From assembly GCF_036013745.1 (NCBI RefSeq), contig NZ_CP107880.1:9114001-9178000 (forward strand): a stretch of 64,000 nt of DNA, in the 5' to 3' direction. Numbering within the stretch: the stretch's first letter is position 1; the number at the start of each line of letters is the position of its first letter. Both the position numbers and the translations under genes were made by a program. A model generated the notes under the pieces. It was not told the DNA's origin, did not search any database, and saw only the letters and a list, made by a program, of their open reading frames with translations. This stretch comes from Streptomyces sp. NBC_00483 (GTDB lineage Bacteria; Actinomycetota; Actinomycetes; Streptomycetales; Streptomycetaceae). Below are positions 8,458 to 16,865 of this stretch, in pieces.

Positions 8458-8515
8458 GCTTGCATACAAAGCTTGCTTACAAAAAGGTAAGTACCGCAGT
8501 AAATAGTGGGTACTT
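8458..8515. promoter_or_regulatory. Divergent control region with tandem 13-mer and inverted repeat
   Basis: GCTTGCATACAAA (8458-8470) is followed directly by GCTTGCTTACAAA (8471-8483), one mismatch. Then AAGTACC (8489-8495) faces GGTACTT (8509-8515). HxlR dimers often bind spaced GTAC-type inverted repeats, so the second element is the better operator candidate for the adjacent regulator. Confidence 0.6.
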
Positions 8516-8540
8516 CCGCGACGATACCGCCTTGCGCAGC

Positions 8541-9497
8541 ATGGTCGTCGTGTCCGAACCCACTAGAAACCCAGTCCAGTTGACCGACGTCAGCATGCTC
8601 GGCCTCGGCGCGATGGGCAGCGCGCTGGCGGCCGCGCTGCTCGACGCCGGACGCTCCGTGACCGTCTGGAACCGAACCCCCGGCCGTGCCGCAGAGTTGA
8701 TGACCCGCGGAGCCCGCGGCGCGGACTCGGTCCGCGAGGCCGTGACGGCGAGCCCGGTCGTCATCGCCTGCCTGCTCAAGTACGACTCGGTCCGGGACAC
8801 CCTCGCCCCGGTCGCCGACGAGCTGCGCGGTCGAACCCTGCTCAACGTCACGACCACCACACCGAACGAGTCCCGCCAACTCGCCACTTGGGCCGCCGAA
8901 TTCGGTGTGACCTACCTCGACGGCGCCATCATGGCCGTACCCGCCATGATCGGAACCCGCGAGGGTCAGATCTTCTATAGCGGCTCGCGGACCGCGTACG
9001 ACACCCTCCTGCCGACCCTCGACGTCTGGGCCACGAGCGAGTTCCACGGCGAGGATGCCGGCCGGGCGTCGCTGGTGGACCTGGCGATGCTGTCGGGGAT
9101 GTACCAGATGTTCGCGGGCTTCATCCACGGTGCCGCGATGGTCGCCCCCATGGGGACGAGCGCGTCCGACTTCGCCGCCCGGCAGGCCCCGTTCCTGGCC
9201 GCCATGACCCACGGACTCGCCGGCTTCGCGGAGGTCGTCGACGGCGGCGACTACTCCGTCCCCGGCCAGCAGAGCCTGGACTTCTCCGACCTGTCGCACA
9301 TCGTGCGGGCCAGCGAGGAGCAGGGCGTCGACGCCGCCCCGATCGCCGGGGTACAGGCGCTGATCAGCCGACAGATCGACGCGGGTCACGGCCGGGAGGG
9401 CTTCGCGCGGATCTACGAGAGCCTGCGCGCTGCCCGTCCCACGACCCTTCCCGCCACCCGCCCCACCGCCCGCCCCGAGGAAGGAACCGCAGCATGA
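8541..9497 (+). CDS. NAD(P)-dependent imine-reductase-like oxidoreductase (copy 1)
   Basis: A 318-residue member of the 6-phosphogluconate/3-hydroxyisobutyrate dehydrogenase superfamily. The N-terminal Rossmann fold has LGLGAMGSALAAALL and VTVWNRTPGR, the latter typical of NADPH binding. The segment LDGAIMAVPAMIGT and the helix LVDLAMLSGMYQMFAGF match the imine reductase/reductive aminase branch. The start is uncertain: the ATG at 8541 has no clear ribosome site, and a TTG at 8580 would give the usual family N-terminus. It is coupled to a paralogue by a 4-bp overlap and faces an HxlR regulator. The substrate is unknown. Confidence 0.85.
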   Translation: MVVVSEPTRNPVQLTDVSMLGLGAMGSALAAALLDAGRSVTVWNRTPGRAAELMTRGARGADSVREAVTASPVVIACLLKYDSVRDTLAPVADELRGRTLLNVTTTTPNESRQLATWAAEFGVTYLDGAIMAVPAMIGTREGQIFYSGSRTAYDTLLPTLDVWATSEFHGEDAGRASLVDLAMLSGMYQMFAGFIHGAAMVAPMGTSASDFAARQAPFLAAMTHGLAGFAEVVDGGDYSVPGQQSLDFSDLSHIVRASEEQGVDAAPIAGVQALISRQIDAGHGREGFARIYESLRAARPTTLPATRPTARPEEGTAA

Positions 9498-10381
9498 ATA
9501 CCACCCCCGTCACCCTGATCGGTCTCGGCCCGATGGGCCGGGCCATGGTCCGGGCGCTGCTCGCGGCCGGCCACCCCGTCACCGTCTGGAACCGCACTGC
9601 CGCCCGCGCCGACGGCCTCGTGTCCGACGGCGCCACCCTGGCCGCCTCGCCCGCCGACGCGGTCGCCGCGAGTGAACTGGTCATCCTCAGCCTCACCGAC
9701 TACCAGGCGATGTACGACATCCTCGGCGGCGCGACCGCGGAGCTGGCCGGCCGCACGATCGTCAACCTGAGCTCGGACACCCCCGACCGTGCCCGCGAGG
9801 CCGCGGCCTGGGCGGCGTCGCACGGGGCGAAGTTCCTGACCGGCGGCGTGATGGTGCCCGCGGAGATGGTGGGGACCGAGGCGGCGTACGTGTACTACAG
9901 CGGACCGCCCGAGGTCCTCGAGGCGCACCGCCCGGCGCTGGCCCGCATCGGGGCGCCGCGCCATCTCGGCGAGGACGCGGGCCTGGCGCAGCTGATGTAC
10001 CTGGCACACCTCGACGTATTCCTGACGAGTCTGTCGGCGCTGCTGCACGGCACCGCGCTGCTGGGCTCGGCCGGGATGTCCGCGGCGGAGGCGGTCCCGG
10101 AGCTGATGTCGACGCTGACCGGCATCCCGGCCATGATCGAGGCCGGTGGGGACATCGGCGCACAGATCGACGCCGGTGAGCATCCGGGACACCTGAGCAC
10201 GGTGACCATGATGGGCGCGACCGCGGACCACATCGCCGCCACCAGCGCCACCGCCGGGGTCGACCTCGCCCTTCCCCGCGCTGTCCAGGCGCACTACCGC
10301 CGCGCGATCGCCGACGGCCACGGGAAGGACAACTGGACCCGCATCGTCGACGGGATCCGGGACCCGCGAGGGAAGGTGTAG
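9494..10381 (+). CDS. NAD(P)-dependent imine-reductase-like oxidoreductase (copy 2)
   Basis: A 295-residue paralogue of the preceding gene, with IGLGPMGRAMVRALL as the dinucleotide loop, VTVWNRTAAR as the NADPH-preferring segment, LTGGVMVPAEMVGT, and a C-terminal helical dimerisation domain. The ATG overlaps the upstream stop (ATGA), so both proteins are made together. Imine reductases form domain-swapped dimers, so the adjacent paralogues could make a heterodimer (inference). The 57 bases after its stop hold no obvious terminator before the convergent hydrolase gene. Confidence 0.87.
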   Translation: MNTTPVTLIGLGPMGRAMVRALLAAGHPVTVWNRTAARADGLVSDGATLAASPADAVAASELVILSLTDYQAMYDILGGATAELAGRTIVNLSSDTPDRAREAAAWAASHGAKFLTGGVMVPAEMVGTEAAYVYYSGPPEVLEAHRPALARIGAPRHLGEDAGLAQLMYLAHLDVFLTSLSALLHGTALLGSAGMSAAEAVPELMSTLTGIPAMIEAGGDIGAQIDAGEHPGHLSTVTMMGATADHIAATSATAGVDLALPRAVQAHYRRAIADGHGKDNWTRIVDGIRDPRGKV

Positions 10382-10438
10382 GTGGGGCAACGGGGCGTGG
10401 CAAAAGGCGAGTTCGGCCGCGGCAGCGTGTCGATTGGT

Positions 10439-11293
10439 TCAGGCGCTTCCAGCCGAATCCTCACCGGCCAGGAACGGACGCAGCAGAGCCAGCAGGGCGT
10501 CTGGCCGGTGCAGCGGGATGATGTGGCCGCAGTCCTCGATGAGGTGCCCGGTGAGATCGTCGGTGACCGGGCGGAGTTGGTGTTCCAGGGCCGAGCCGAC
10601 GGGCTGCGCGCCCAGCGCCATCGTCGGCACCGTCAGGCGGGCCGCGGCGACCGCGTCCTCGATCTGCGCCGCGCTCTCGGGCATGGCCCGGTAGTACGAG
10701 AACGCGCAGGTCAACGCCTGACGGCCGGTGTATGCGCGGACGAAGGCGTCCCGGACGGCGGGGCGCACGCCGTCGCCACCCGTGCCGGCGTGGAGGAACC
10801 AGTCGACGTACTCGGCTTCGTGGCCCTCCAGCACGGTCTCGGCCAGTCCGGGCGCGGCGGAGTGGAAGCCGAACCACCACGGCGGACCGCCGGCGAGGAA
10901 CTCCTCGGCGCCGGGCAGCCGGCCCAGCAGTGACTCCATGACGACCAGGCGGCGGACGAGACCGGGGCGGCGCATGGCGAGGAGGAACGCCGGCGGGGCG
11001 CCGGCGTCGATGCCCACCACCGCGGCCGAGGACACACCGAGCGCACCGAGAAGCGCGGCGGCGTCCTCGGCCAGGGTGCCTGCGTCGTACCCGGACTCGG
11101 CCCTGCTGCTCGCGCCGAACCCGCGCAGGTCCGGGGCGATGACGCGGTAACGGTCGGACAGGTCGGCCATGGCGTCAGTCCACAGCTCCCAGGTGTGCGG
11201 GAAGCCGTGCAGCAGCAGGACGGCAGGTCCCGAACCGGCGAGGGCGACGTTGAGTTCGACACCGTTGACGGAGATGCGTCGGAGCTCGGGCAC
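10439..11293 (-). CDS. Alpha/beta hydrolase (epoxide hydrolase/dehalogenase-like, Asp nucleophile)
   Basis: A 284-residue cytoplasmic alpha/beta hydrolase. The oxyanion loop HGFPHTWELW and the segment APDLRGFGASS are typical. The nucleophile elbow VGIDAGAPPAF carries Asp in place of Ser, and His in EDCGHIIPLHRPDALL is the base. The GTG start has a GGAG upstream. It is divergent from an HxlR-family gene 131 bp away, which is the likely regulator. Several epoxide-hydrolase-annotated proteins share this layout, but the actual substrate is not determinable here. Confidence 0.87.
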   Translation of the reverse strand: MPELRRISVNGVELNVALAGSGPAVLLLHGFPHTWELWTDAMADLSDRYRVIAPDLRGFGASSRAESGYDAGTLAEDAAALLGALGVSSAAVVGIDAGAPPAFLLAMRRPGLVRRLVVMESLLGRLPGAEEFLAGGPPWWFGFHSAAPGLAETVLEGHEAEYVDWFLHAGTGGDGVRPAVRDAFVRAYTGRQALTCAFSYYRAMPESAAQIEDAVAAARLTVPTMALGAQPVGSALEHQLRPVTDDLTGHLIEDCGHIIPLHRPDALLALLRPFLAGEDSAGSA

Positions 11294-11340
11294 GGAGGGA
11301 CTCCAAGGGCGGTGAGGGAGGCGTGGATGGGAGAGGGACG

Positions 11341-11363
11341 GTGAGGAATAGTGACAACCTCAC
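11341..11363. promoter_or_regulatory. Inverted repeat between hydrolase and HxlR gene
   Basis: GTGAGG (11341-11346) faces CCTCAC (11358-11363) with an 11-bp spacer in the divergent gap. It is a possible HxlR operator, but short inverted repeats are frequent in GC-rich DNA. Confidence 0.35.
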
Positions 11364-11423
11364 GGTAGGGAACTAGCCTGATCCGCCCAAGACGGCACTT
11401 TCCCTTCAGGTGGTGAACCCCAG

Positions 11424-11846
11424 GTGACCACGTCGAGATCCGGCGGACGTGAGCAGCGACGCGGTGAGCGTGGTGAGCGCGGTGACCTGCTGGATCCGCT
11501 CTGCCCGACCCGCCGGTTGCTCGACCGCATCGGCACCAAGTGGACGTCGATGGTGGTCAAGGTGCTGGCCGAGCGGGCTCCGGGCGAGATCCGCTTCGCT
11601 GAACTGCGGCGCCTCGCCCCCGGCATCTCGCAGAAGATGCTCTCCGTCACCCTGCAGAACCTGGCCCGCGACGGCCTGGTCGCGCGTCGCGTGGAACCCA
11701 CCGTCCCGCCCGCAGTCCACTACCGGCTCACCGAGCTCGGCCTGTCCCTCGAAGGGCCGCTCTCCGCGCTGCGGGTCTGGGCCGAGACACACATGCCGGA
11801 GATCGACCGCAACAACCAGCTCGCCGACGAGTCGTCGCCCGACTAG
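11424..11846 (+). CDS. HxlR-family transcriptional regulator
   Basis: A 140-residue winged-helix regulator. After a basic leader of about 25 residues come DPLCPTRRLLDRIGTKWTSM, IRFAELRRLAPGISQKML, and the wing PPAVHYRLTELG, with a single Cys at the sensing position. The GTG start at 11424 is weakly supported by an AGG upstream. It is divergent from the alpha/beta hydrolase and is followed by a hypothetical gene and a quinone-oxidoreductase-like gene on the same strand, so it may control both directions. Confidence 0.88.
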   Translation: MTTSRSGGREQRRGERGERGDLLDPLCPTRRLLDRIGTKWTSMVVKVLAERAPGEIRFAELRRLAPGISQKMLSVTLQNLARDGLVARRVEPTVPPAVHYRLTELGLSLEGPLSALRVWAETHMPEIDRNNQLADESSPD

Positions 11847-11877
11847 CCACTGGCACCCATGAGGCATGATCGGGGCC

Positions 11878-12345
11878 ATGAGACATCCGCATCTGGCGAG
11901 TACCGAGGCCGCTGTGGTGGCGGTTCGTGAGGTTGCTCGGGAGTACCACCTCGAGGTGTCCGTCACCGACGACATCGGCGCCGACCAGACGTCCCGCCGG
12001 ACCTCGGCCGGGGTCTTCACCGTCCTCGACCCGGACGGCACGCTGCCGCACGAGGCACACATCGACCTCGGCGGCTCTCCCGCGGTGTCCGTCCGGATCT
12101 TCCCGGACGACGACGCGAAAATCACGGTCGAGAACGTCGACTTCGACGACATCCCCCGAGACGCCGTCCCGGCGTTCCTGCGGTCCGTCTACGGAGGCCT
12201 GGCCCACGTAAAGCGAAGGCGGTTCCCTCCCGCCCTGTGGCTGATCGTGCCGCTGCCCGGTGACGACACCTACAAAGAGCTGATCCTGCCCAGTGCGCTC
12301 AGCCCTTGGCTCGCCCGCAACGTTCAGGAACGGAACACCCCATGA
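11878..12345 (+). CDS. Conserved hypothetical protein, about 155 residues
   Basis: No family recognised. The protein is acidic, has no signal peptide or membrane helix, and reads like a compact alpha/beta domain: an N-terminal helix (EAAVVAVREVAREYHLE), beta-rich middle (HIDLGGSPAVSVRIFP), and a basic patch VKRRRFPP before the last strands. Starts at 11866 and 11878 are both possible; neither has a well-spaced ribosome site. Its stop overlaps the start of the next gene by 4 bp, so it is made together with the quinone-oxidoreductase-like enzyme. Confidence 0.72.
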   Translation: MRHPHLASTEAAVVAVREVAREYHLEVSVTDDIGADQTSRRTSAGVFTVLDPDGTLPHEAHIDLGGSPAVSVRIFPDDDAKITVENVDFDDIPRDAVPAFLRSVYGGLAHVKRRRFPPALWLIVPLPGDDTYKELILPSALSPWLARNVQERNTP

Positions 12346-13241
12346 AGGCAGCGCAGTTCAGTCGGTTCGGTGGTCCCGAGGTGCTGGAGATCGTCGAGCT
12401 CCCCGATCCGCATCCGGGAGCCGGGGAGATCCGGATCGCGGTGCGCGCCGCCGGTGTGAACGCCAGCGACTGGAAGAAGCGACAGGGGCTGATGGACCAG
12501 GAGTTGCCCCAGACGATGGGCTACGAAGCCGCGGGGGTCGTCGACGAAATCGGGGACGGGGTCGAGGAAGTCGCCGTCGGGGACCGGGTGTTCGGGTTCG
12601 GCGGTGACGGCGCCGCGCAGGCGGAGCGGGCCGTGTTGTCCGCATGGGCGGCCATCCCCGCGTCGCTGGACTTCGCCGGCGCCGCGGCCCTGCCCTCCTC
12701 GGTCGAGACGGCGGCGAGAGCCCTCGACCAGCTCGGCGTCCGCAGCGGCGGCACGCTCCTCATCAGCGGGGCGTCGGGCACCGTCGGCAGCGCCGCCCTC
12801 CAACTCGCCGTCGCCCGCGGTGCGCAGGTGATCGGCACCGGCAGCCCGGCCACCCATGACCGCCTCCGTGAACTCGGCGCGGAACCCGTCGCGTACGGCG
12901 ACGGCATGACCGACCGGGTCCTGGCCCTCGCGCCGAACGGGGTCGACCTGGCGCTGGACGTCGCCGGCAGCGGGATCCTGCCCGAGCTGATCGACCTCGC
13001 CGGCGGTGCGGACCATGTCATCACCGTCGCCGACTTCGAGGGGGCGCAGCGGCACGGTGTGCGCTTCAGCCGCGGAGACACCGGCCGCGCCGTCTACGCG
13101 CTGGGTCAGGTGGCCGAGCTGATCGCCGCGGGCCGGTTCACGCTCCCCGTCGGCCGGACCTTCCCGTTGGCCGACGTCGCCGAGGCGCACCGGGTCGGGG
13201 AATCCGGCCAGGTACGCGGAAAGCTTGTCCTCCTGGTCTGA
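12342..13241 (+). CDS. Zinc-independent MDR: NADPH quinone-oxidoreductase-like
   Basis: A 299-residue medium-chain dehydrogenase/reductase of the quinone oxidoreductase group. It has the GroES-like catalytic fold (VRAAGVNASDWKKRQG, MGYEAAGVVDEIGDGV) and the cofactor loop SGASGTVGSAALQLA. The Cys/His zinc ligands of alcohol dehydrogenases are absent. It probably reduces quinones or enones with NADPH. The ATG overlaps the preceding stop, and AGGAA lies upstream. The HxlR-type regulator two genes upstream suits an electrophile-responsive enzyme (inference). Confidence 0.9.
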   Translation: MKAAQFSRFGGPEVLEIVELPDPHPGAGEIRIAVRAAGVNASDWKKRQGLMDQELPQTMGYEAAGVVDEIGDGVEEVAVGDRVFGFGGDGAAQAERAVLSAWAAIPASLDFAGAAALPSSVETAARALDQLGVRSGGTLLISGASGTVGSAALQLAVARGAQVIGTGSPATHDRLRELGAEPVAYGDGMTDRVLALAPNGVDLALDVAGSGILPELIDLAGGADHVITVADFEGAQRHGVRFSRGDTGRAVYALGQVAELIAAGRFTLPVGRTFPLADVAEAHRVGESGQVRGKLVLLV

Positions 13242-13333
13242 GGTTGCCCGCTGAGGCGATGAGGTTTCCTCCCGGGCGGAGTCCTCCCTACGTCACCGCG
13301 ATCGCGGGACGACCGCCCAGGGAAGGACGACCC

Positions 13334-14146
13334 GTGACCACCACCCACACCCTCGACGTCGCCGGTGCACGCCTGCACTACGAAGTCCGCGGCTCAGGAC
13401 CGCTGTTGCTCGTCATGGGATCGCCGATGGACGCGGAGGCGTTCGGGCCGCTGGCCGACGCGCTCGCGAGCGACCACACGGTCGTCACCCACGACCCGCG
13501 GGGCATCTCCGGCAGCCCCCTCGACGACCCCGAGCAGGACTCCACCCCTGAACTGCGGGCGGACGACGTCGCCGCGCTCCTGGACGCCCTCGGCGCGGAC
13601 TCCGCCGACGTGTTCGGCAGCAGTGGCGGGGCGGTCACCGGGCTCGCCCTCGTCGCACGGCATCCCGGGCGGGTGCGCACGCTCGTCGCGCACGAGCCCC
13701 CGCTGCTGGAGCTGCTCCCCGACGCCGCGGAGCAGCTCGCGGAGGCGGACGACATCGTCGAGACCTTCCACCGGGAGGGGGTGGGCGCGGCGTGGATGAA
13801 GTTCATGGCCAACGCCGGGTTCGACGTCGGCGACGGCGAGGACGTCGCCCCCACGCCGCCTGGGGAGCCCACGGACCAGGACCTCGCCAACAGCGCCCAC
13901 TTCTTCGGCCACGAACTGCGGGACACCATCCGCCACGTACCCGACATCGTGGCACTGACGGCCCCTCCGACCCGCGTCGTGGTCGGTATCGGCGTCGGCT
14001 CGGCGGGCCTGATCACGGCCCGTACCTCCAGGGCACTGGCCGAACGCCTCGAAACCGCTCCGGTCGAATTCCCCGGCGACCACGGCGGCTTCATCGAACA
14101 GCCCAAGGAGTTCGCCGAGCGGCTGCGGGAGGTGCTGAAGAGCTAG
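13334..14146 (+). CDS. Alpha/beta hydrolase (Ser nucleophile)
   Basis: A 270-residue alpha/beta hydrolase. The first strand is LLLVMGSPMDAEAF, followed by THDPRGISGSP and the classical elbow FGSSGGAVTGLA with a Ser nucleophile, unlike the Asp-type hydrolases elsewhere in this window. A late His is in PGDHGGFIEQP. The GTG at 13334 is chosen because GGAAGGA lies 7 bases upstream. A role in ester or lactone cleavage is plausible but not shown. It converges on a flavin/F420 oxidoreductase gene. Confidence 0.86.
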   Translation: MTTTHTLDVAGARLHYEVRGSGPLLLVMGSPMDAEAFGPLADALASDHTVVTHDPRGISGSPLDDPEQDSTPELRADDVAALLDALGADSADVFGSSGGAVTGLALVARHPGRVRTLVAHEPPLLELLPDAAEQLAEADDIVETFHREGVGAAWMKFMANAGFDVGDGEDVAPTPPGEPTDQDLANSAHFFGHELRDTIRHVPDIVALTAPPTRVVVGIGVGSAGLITARTSRALAERLETAPVEFPGDHGGFIEQPKEFAERLREVLKS

Positions 14147-14212
14147 CCGACGAACGGACGGCGGGTGGCGGGCGACAGGCCACAGACGGCGGGGCCCGTC
14201 GACCGATCCCGG

Positions 14213-14611
14213 CTAGAAGGTGATCTCGAGCCCGATGACGGGATGCCTACGGTGGCGTCCCGAGATCGCGGAGTACCAGTCGCCGATGCGCGCCATCACG
14301 TACTTCTGGCGCAGCAGAGCACCCGCCTTCTTCGTCTCCGCCTCGTCCAGCACCCGACCGGTGCCCGTGGCCCGTACGGCGTCCGGGGCGACGCGGCCGC
14401 GGACGTCGCAGACGGCGACCTCGGCCCGGGAGTCGCGGCGCAGCCGCTTGACCTTCCAGGCGTCGGCCGCGCTGCGCACGTAGAGCCGGTCACCGTCCAT
14501 GGCGTGCCAGACCGCGGTGGCTCTCGGTGTGCCGTCCTTGCGGTACGTGGTGAGGCTGACGTAGCGGGCGCGCTGGAGCGCGGCGAGTGTGGCGGGGTCG
14601 AGTGAGGTCAC
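14213..14611 (-). CDS. PPOX-class (FMN/F420-dependent) oxidoreductase
   Basis: A 132-residue split beta-barrel protein of the pyridoxamine-phosphate-oxidase-like group: RARYVSLTTYRKDGTPRATA, VWHAMDGDRLYVRS, WKVKRLRRDSRAEVAVCDVR and a C-terminal IGLEITF strand. Actinobacterial proteins of this size and pattern often use F420. The GTG start lacks a strong ribosome site. It is followed 43 bp upstream on the map by a phosphotriesterase-like gene on the same strand but seems a separate unit. Confidence 0.85.
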   Translation of the reverse strand: MTSLDPATLAALQRARYVSLTTYRKDGTPRATAVWHAMDGDRLYVRSAADAWKVKRLRRDSRAEVAVCDVRGRVAPDAVRATGTGRVLDEAETKKAGALLRQKYVMARIGDWYSAISGRHRRHPVIGLEITF

Positions 14612-14653
14612 AGGGGGACGGTACCGGGAGGTGGGCCCGGGGTCTCCTCGGAG

Positions 14654-15709
14654 TCAGCAACCGGTGAGCATCCGGGCCGGGTTGTCGTGGGTGAGGCCGG
14701 CGACCAGGTCGTGGCCGAGGCCCCGGGCGGTGAGCATTTCGGCGAAGACCGTGGGCACGAAGGTGAGGCCGTTGCCGCCGTGCCGGGTCCACATCTGCTT
14801 GAGGAACAGGTCGTGGCTGAGCAGGAGTTGGCCGGCATGGCCGCGGGAGGCGAGCCGCGCGACCGCGTCGGCGGTGAGCTCCGCCCGCGGGGCGGCGCCC
14901 TCGTGGGGGAAGGTGATGTCCATCCCGATCATGTCGAACTCCAGCCAGGCACCGCGTGCCGCGATGGAGTCCTGGTAGGCGGTGTCGCCGCTGGACGGGT
15001 CCATGTGGGCCAGGACGACCCGCCCGGGTGCCACGCCCATCTCGTCGAGCACGATGTCGAGGACTTCGTGTGCCCGTCGTTGCCATCCCGGGAGGTGGAT
15101 CATCAACGGGACGTCCGGGTGGTTGAGTTGAGCGAGCGCGGCGGCGCGGACGGAGAGATGTTCCGCGGGGGTGAAGTCGGGGGAGACGCCGATCTCGCCG
15201 ATCAGGCCGGGACGGATGTGGTGGTCCGGGGTGCCGTGGGCGAGTTCGTCGTCGATGGCCCCTGCCTGGGCCTCGATGTCGGCCGCGGAGATGCGGGGGC
15301 CCTCGAACTTCTCGAGGTAGGCGCCGCAGCCCATGACGACGTTGACGCCGCTCCGCAGGGACGCCTCGCGCAGCCGCTCGGGCGCACGGCCGATCGCGGC
15401 GCTGGACGTCGCGTCGACGACGGTGCCGCCTCCGACGGCCCGAAATGCCGCGATCTCGGGTAGGACGTCGGTCATCGGCTTGGCGGCGAGGTTGTCCGGG
15501 CAGCAGTACGGATCGTGCCGCAGGGCCGACGCCGCGGAGGCGCTCACCGGCTGGTCGGCCAGGAACCCGGTGAACGAGTAGCTGGGCTTGTCGAGTACGC
15601 CGGAGAGGTCGTTGAACAGGTGCTCGTGCGGCAGGACGAGGCCGAGGTCGGCAGCGGGGACGGGGCCGGTGACCGTCCGGGCGTGCGGCTGGTGGTGTGT
15701 CGGTGTCAT
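14654..15709 (-). CDS. Phosphotriesterase-family metallohydrolase (lactonase/amidase-like)
   Basis: A 351-residue amidohydrolase-fold protein with a binuclear metal site: HxH at His28 and His30 (LPHEHLF), Glu172 (LIGEIGVSP) as the bridging ligand where classical phosphotriesterase has a carboxylated Lys, His205 (MIHLPGW), His235 (VLAHMDP) and Asp300 (LLSHD). The Glu bridge is known in family members related to E. coli PHP, so a lactone or amide substrate is likelier than a phosphotriester. The ATG at 15707-15709 overlaps the stop of the upstream transporter by 4 bp. A longer frame beyond this start reads through the transporter gene and is spurious. Confidence 0.9.
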   Translation of the reverse strand: MTPTHHQPHARTVTGPVPAADLGLVLPHEHLFNDLSGVLDKPSYSFTGFLADQPVSASAASALRHDPYCCPDNLAAKPMTDVLPEIAAFRAVGGGTVVDATSSAAIGRAPERLREASLRSGVNVVMGCGAYLEKFEGPRISAADIEAQAGAIDDELAHGTPDHHIRPGLIGEIGVSPDFTPAEHLSVRAAALAQLNHPDVPLMIHLPGWQRRAHEVLDIVLDEMGVAPGRVVLAHMDPSSGDTAYQDSIAARGAWLEFDMIGMDITFPHEGAAPRAELTADAVARLASRGHAGQLLLSHDLFLKQMWTRHGGNGLTFVPTVFAEMLTARGLGHDLVAGLTHDNPARMLTGC

Positions 15710-16725
15710 GGCCGGTCCGCGGCTTCCTGCGTACGGGAGGGGATCATCGCGATGCCCGCGGCGACGATGCCCAGCACCGTGCCGACCACGGTCACCACAT
15801 GCACGGTGTGGCCGAGGGACGGGTTGATGGTGTCGAGGACGAGCGACCCGAGCAACTGGCCGGCGACGGACGAGAGTCCGAGGAGAAGCAGACCGAGGCC
15901 GCGGACGAGCAGGGCCATGAACGCGATGGAGAGCAGACCGAGGATTCCGCCGGTGTACATCCACCACGTGGAGGGCAGGGCGAACTCCACCGATCCGGCG
16001 GCCATCCGGACCAGCAGTCCCACCAGCAGGACGGTGAAGCCGACGAGGAAGTTGAAGCCGATCGAGACGAGCACGGAACCCGTCGAGCGGGCGACGGCGG
16101 AGTTGCCCGCGGGCTGCCAGCCCGCCAGTAGACCTGCGGCGAAGGGCAGGAGGGCGAACGCGATCGTGCCCGGCACGTGGAAGGAGGGCAGGATCGCCAG
16201 GACCGTGGCGGCGATGGCCAGGACGGCGCCCAGCAGTCGCGTCGGGGACAGCGGCTGCTTCACCTCCGAGGTGACACCGACGCGGTCGCAGATCACTCCG
16301 GAGACGATCATTCCGGAGACCAGTGCGATCTGGAAGACCGCGACTCCGAGCGCGCCGACCGACACACCTTCGGAGAGCACGACGGCGCCGCCGCACAGGC
16401 CCGCCAGACAGTTCCACCAGGGGAGATTGCCGGTACGGATCTGGCGGGGCAGCCCCAGCGCCTGCCGGCGGGTGGTGGGTCGGGCGAACACGATGATCGC
16501 CATGAGCAGCAGGCCGCTGCCGAAGGAGATGACCGCCGCGGCGTTGCCGTCGTCGATGGTGTCTCCGAGGGCGCCGTTCACGGTGGACTGCAGAGGGCTG
16601 AGCATCCCGGCCAGGATGGTGGCCACGACCAGGAGCGCCGTGGCGGTGTTCCGGCCGGTGCGTCCGGCGCCTGTCGACGGACCGGTCCGCACGAGCGACG
16701 GATCAGGGGGCGAAACGGATGTCAT
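15706..16725 (-). CDS. DMT-superfamily transporter, duplicated YdcZ/DUF606 type
   Basis: A 339-residue integral membrane protein of about ten helices built from two similar halves. Each half starts with a small-residue helix such as VVATILAGMLSPLQSTVNGALG or its counterpart LLAGWQPAGNSAVA. That pattern is the YdcZ (DUF606) unit of the drug/metabolite transporters, present here as a fused pair. It is translationally coupled to the phosphotriesterase-like enzyme, so it probably exports or imports that enzyme's substrate. It lies downstream of the ThuA-like gene, separated by 140 bp with a hairpin. Confidence 0.88.
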   Translation of the reverse strand: MTSVSPPDPSLVRTGPSTGAGRTGRNTATALLVVATILAGMLSPLQSTVNGALGDTIDDGNAAAVISFGSGLLLMAIIVFARPTTRRQALGLPRQIRTGNLPWWNCLAGLCGGAVVLSEGVSVGALGVAVFQIALVSGMIVSGVICDRVGVTSEVKQPLSPTRLLGAVLAIAATVLAILPSFHVPGTIAFALLPFAAGLLAGWQPAGNSAVARSTGSVLVSIGFNFLVGFTVLLVGLLVRMAAGSVEFALPSTWWMYTGGILGLLSIAFMALLVRGLGLLLLGLSSVAGQLLGSLVLDTINPSLGHTVHVVTVVGTVLGIVAAGIAMIPSRTQEAADRP

Positions 16726-16770
16726 CGTGAAGCCACCAATTCTCTGAGCGTTCCGGGCAGGGCCGGACCG

Positions 16771-16807
16771 GCAGTTTCACCGTGGCCCGGAGGCTCCGTG
16801 AAACTGC
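16771..16807. promoter_or_regulatory. 10-bp inverted repeat between two minus-strand genes
   Basis: GCAGTTTCAC (16771-16780) is perfectly complementary to GTGAAACTGC (16798-16807) around a 17-base loop. It lies between the ThuA-like stop and the transporter start. The A/T content in the stem argues for an operator or attenuator more than a simple terminator; I cannot decide which. Confidence 0.55.
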
Positions 16808-16865
16808 ACGTTAGGTCCGGTTCGGGAGGGGCGTCGACCGTGATCGGTGAGGTGTGCGTCACGGC

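Noticed and set aside
14654..16417. Fusion of a longer N-terminus to the phosphotriesterase-like protein
   Set aside because: The extra residues read the transporter gene in another frame, and an ATG with 4-bp overlap gives the family's normal N-terminus.
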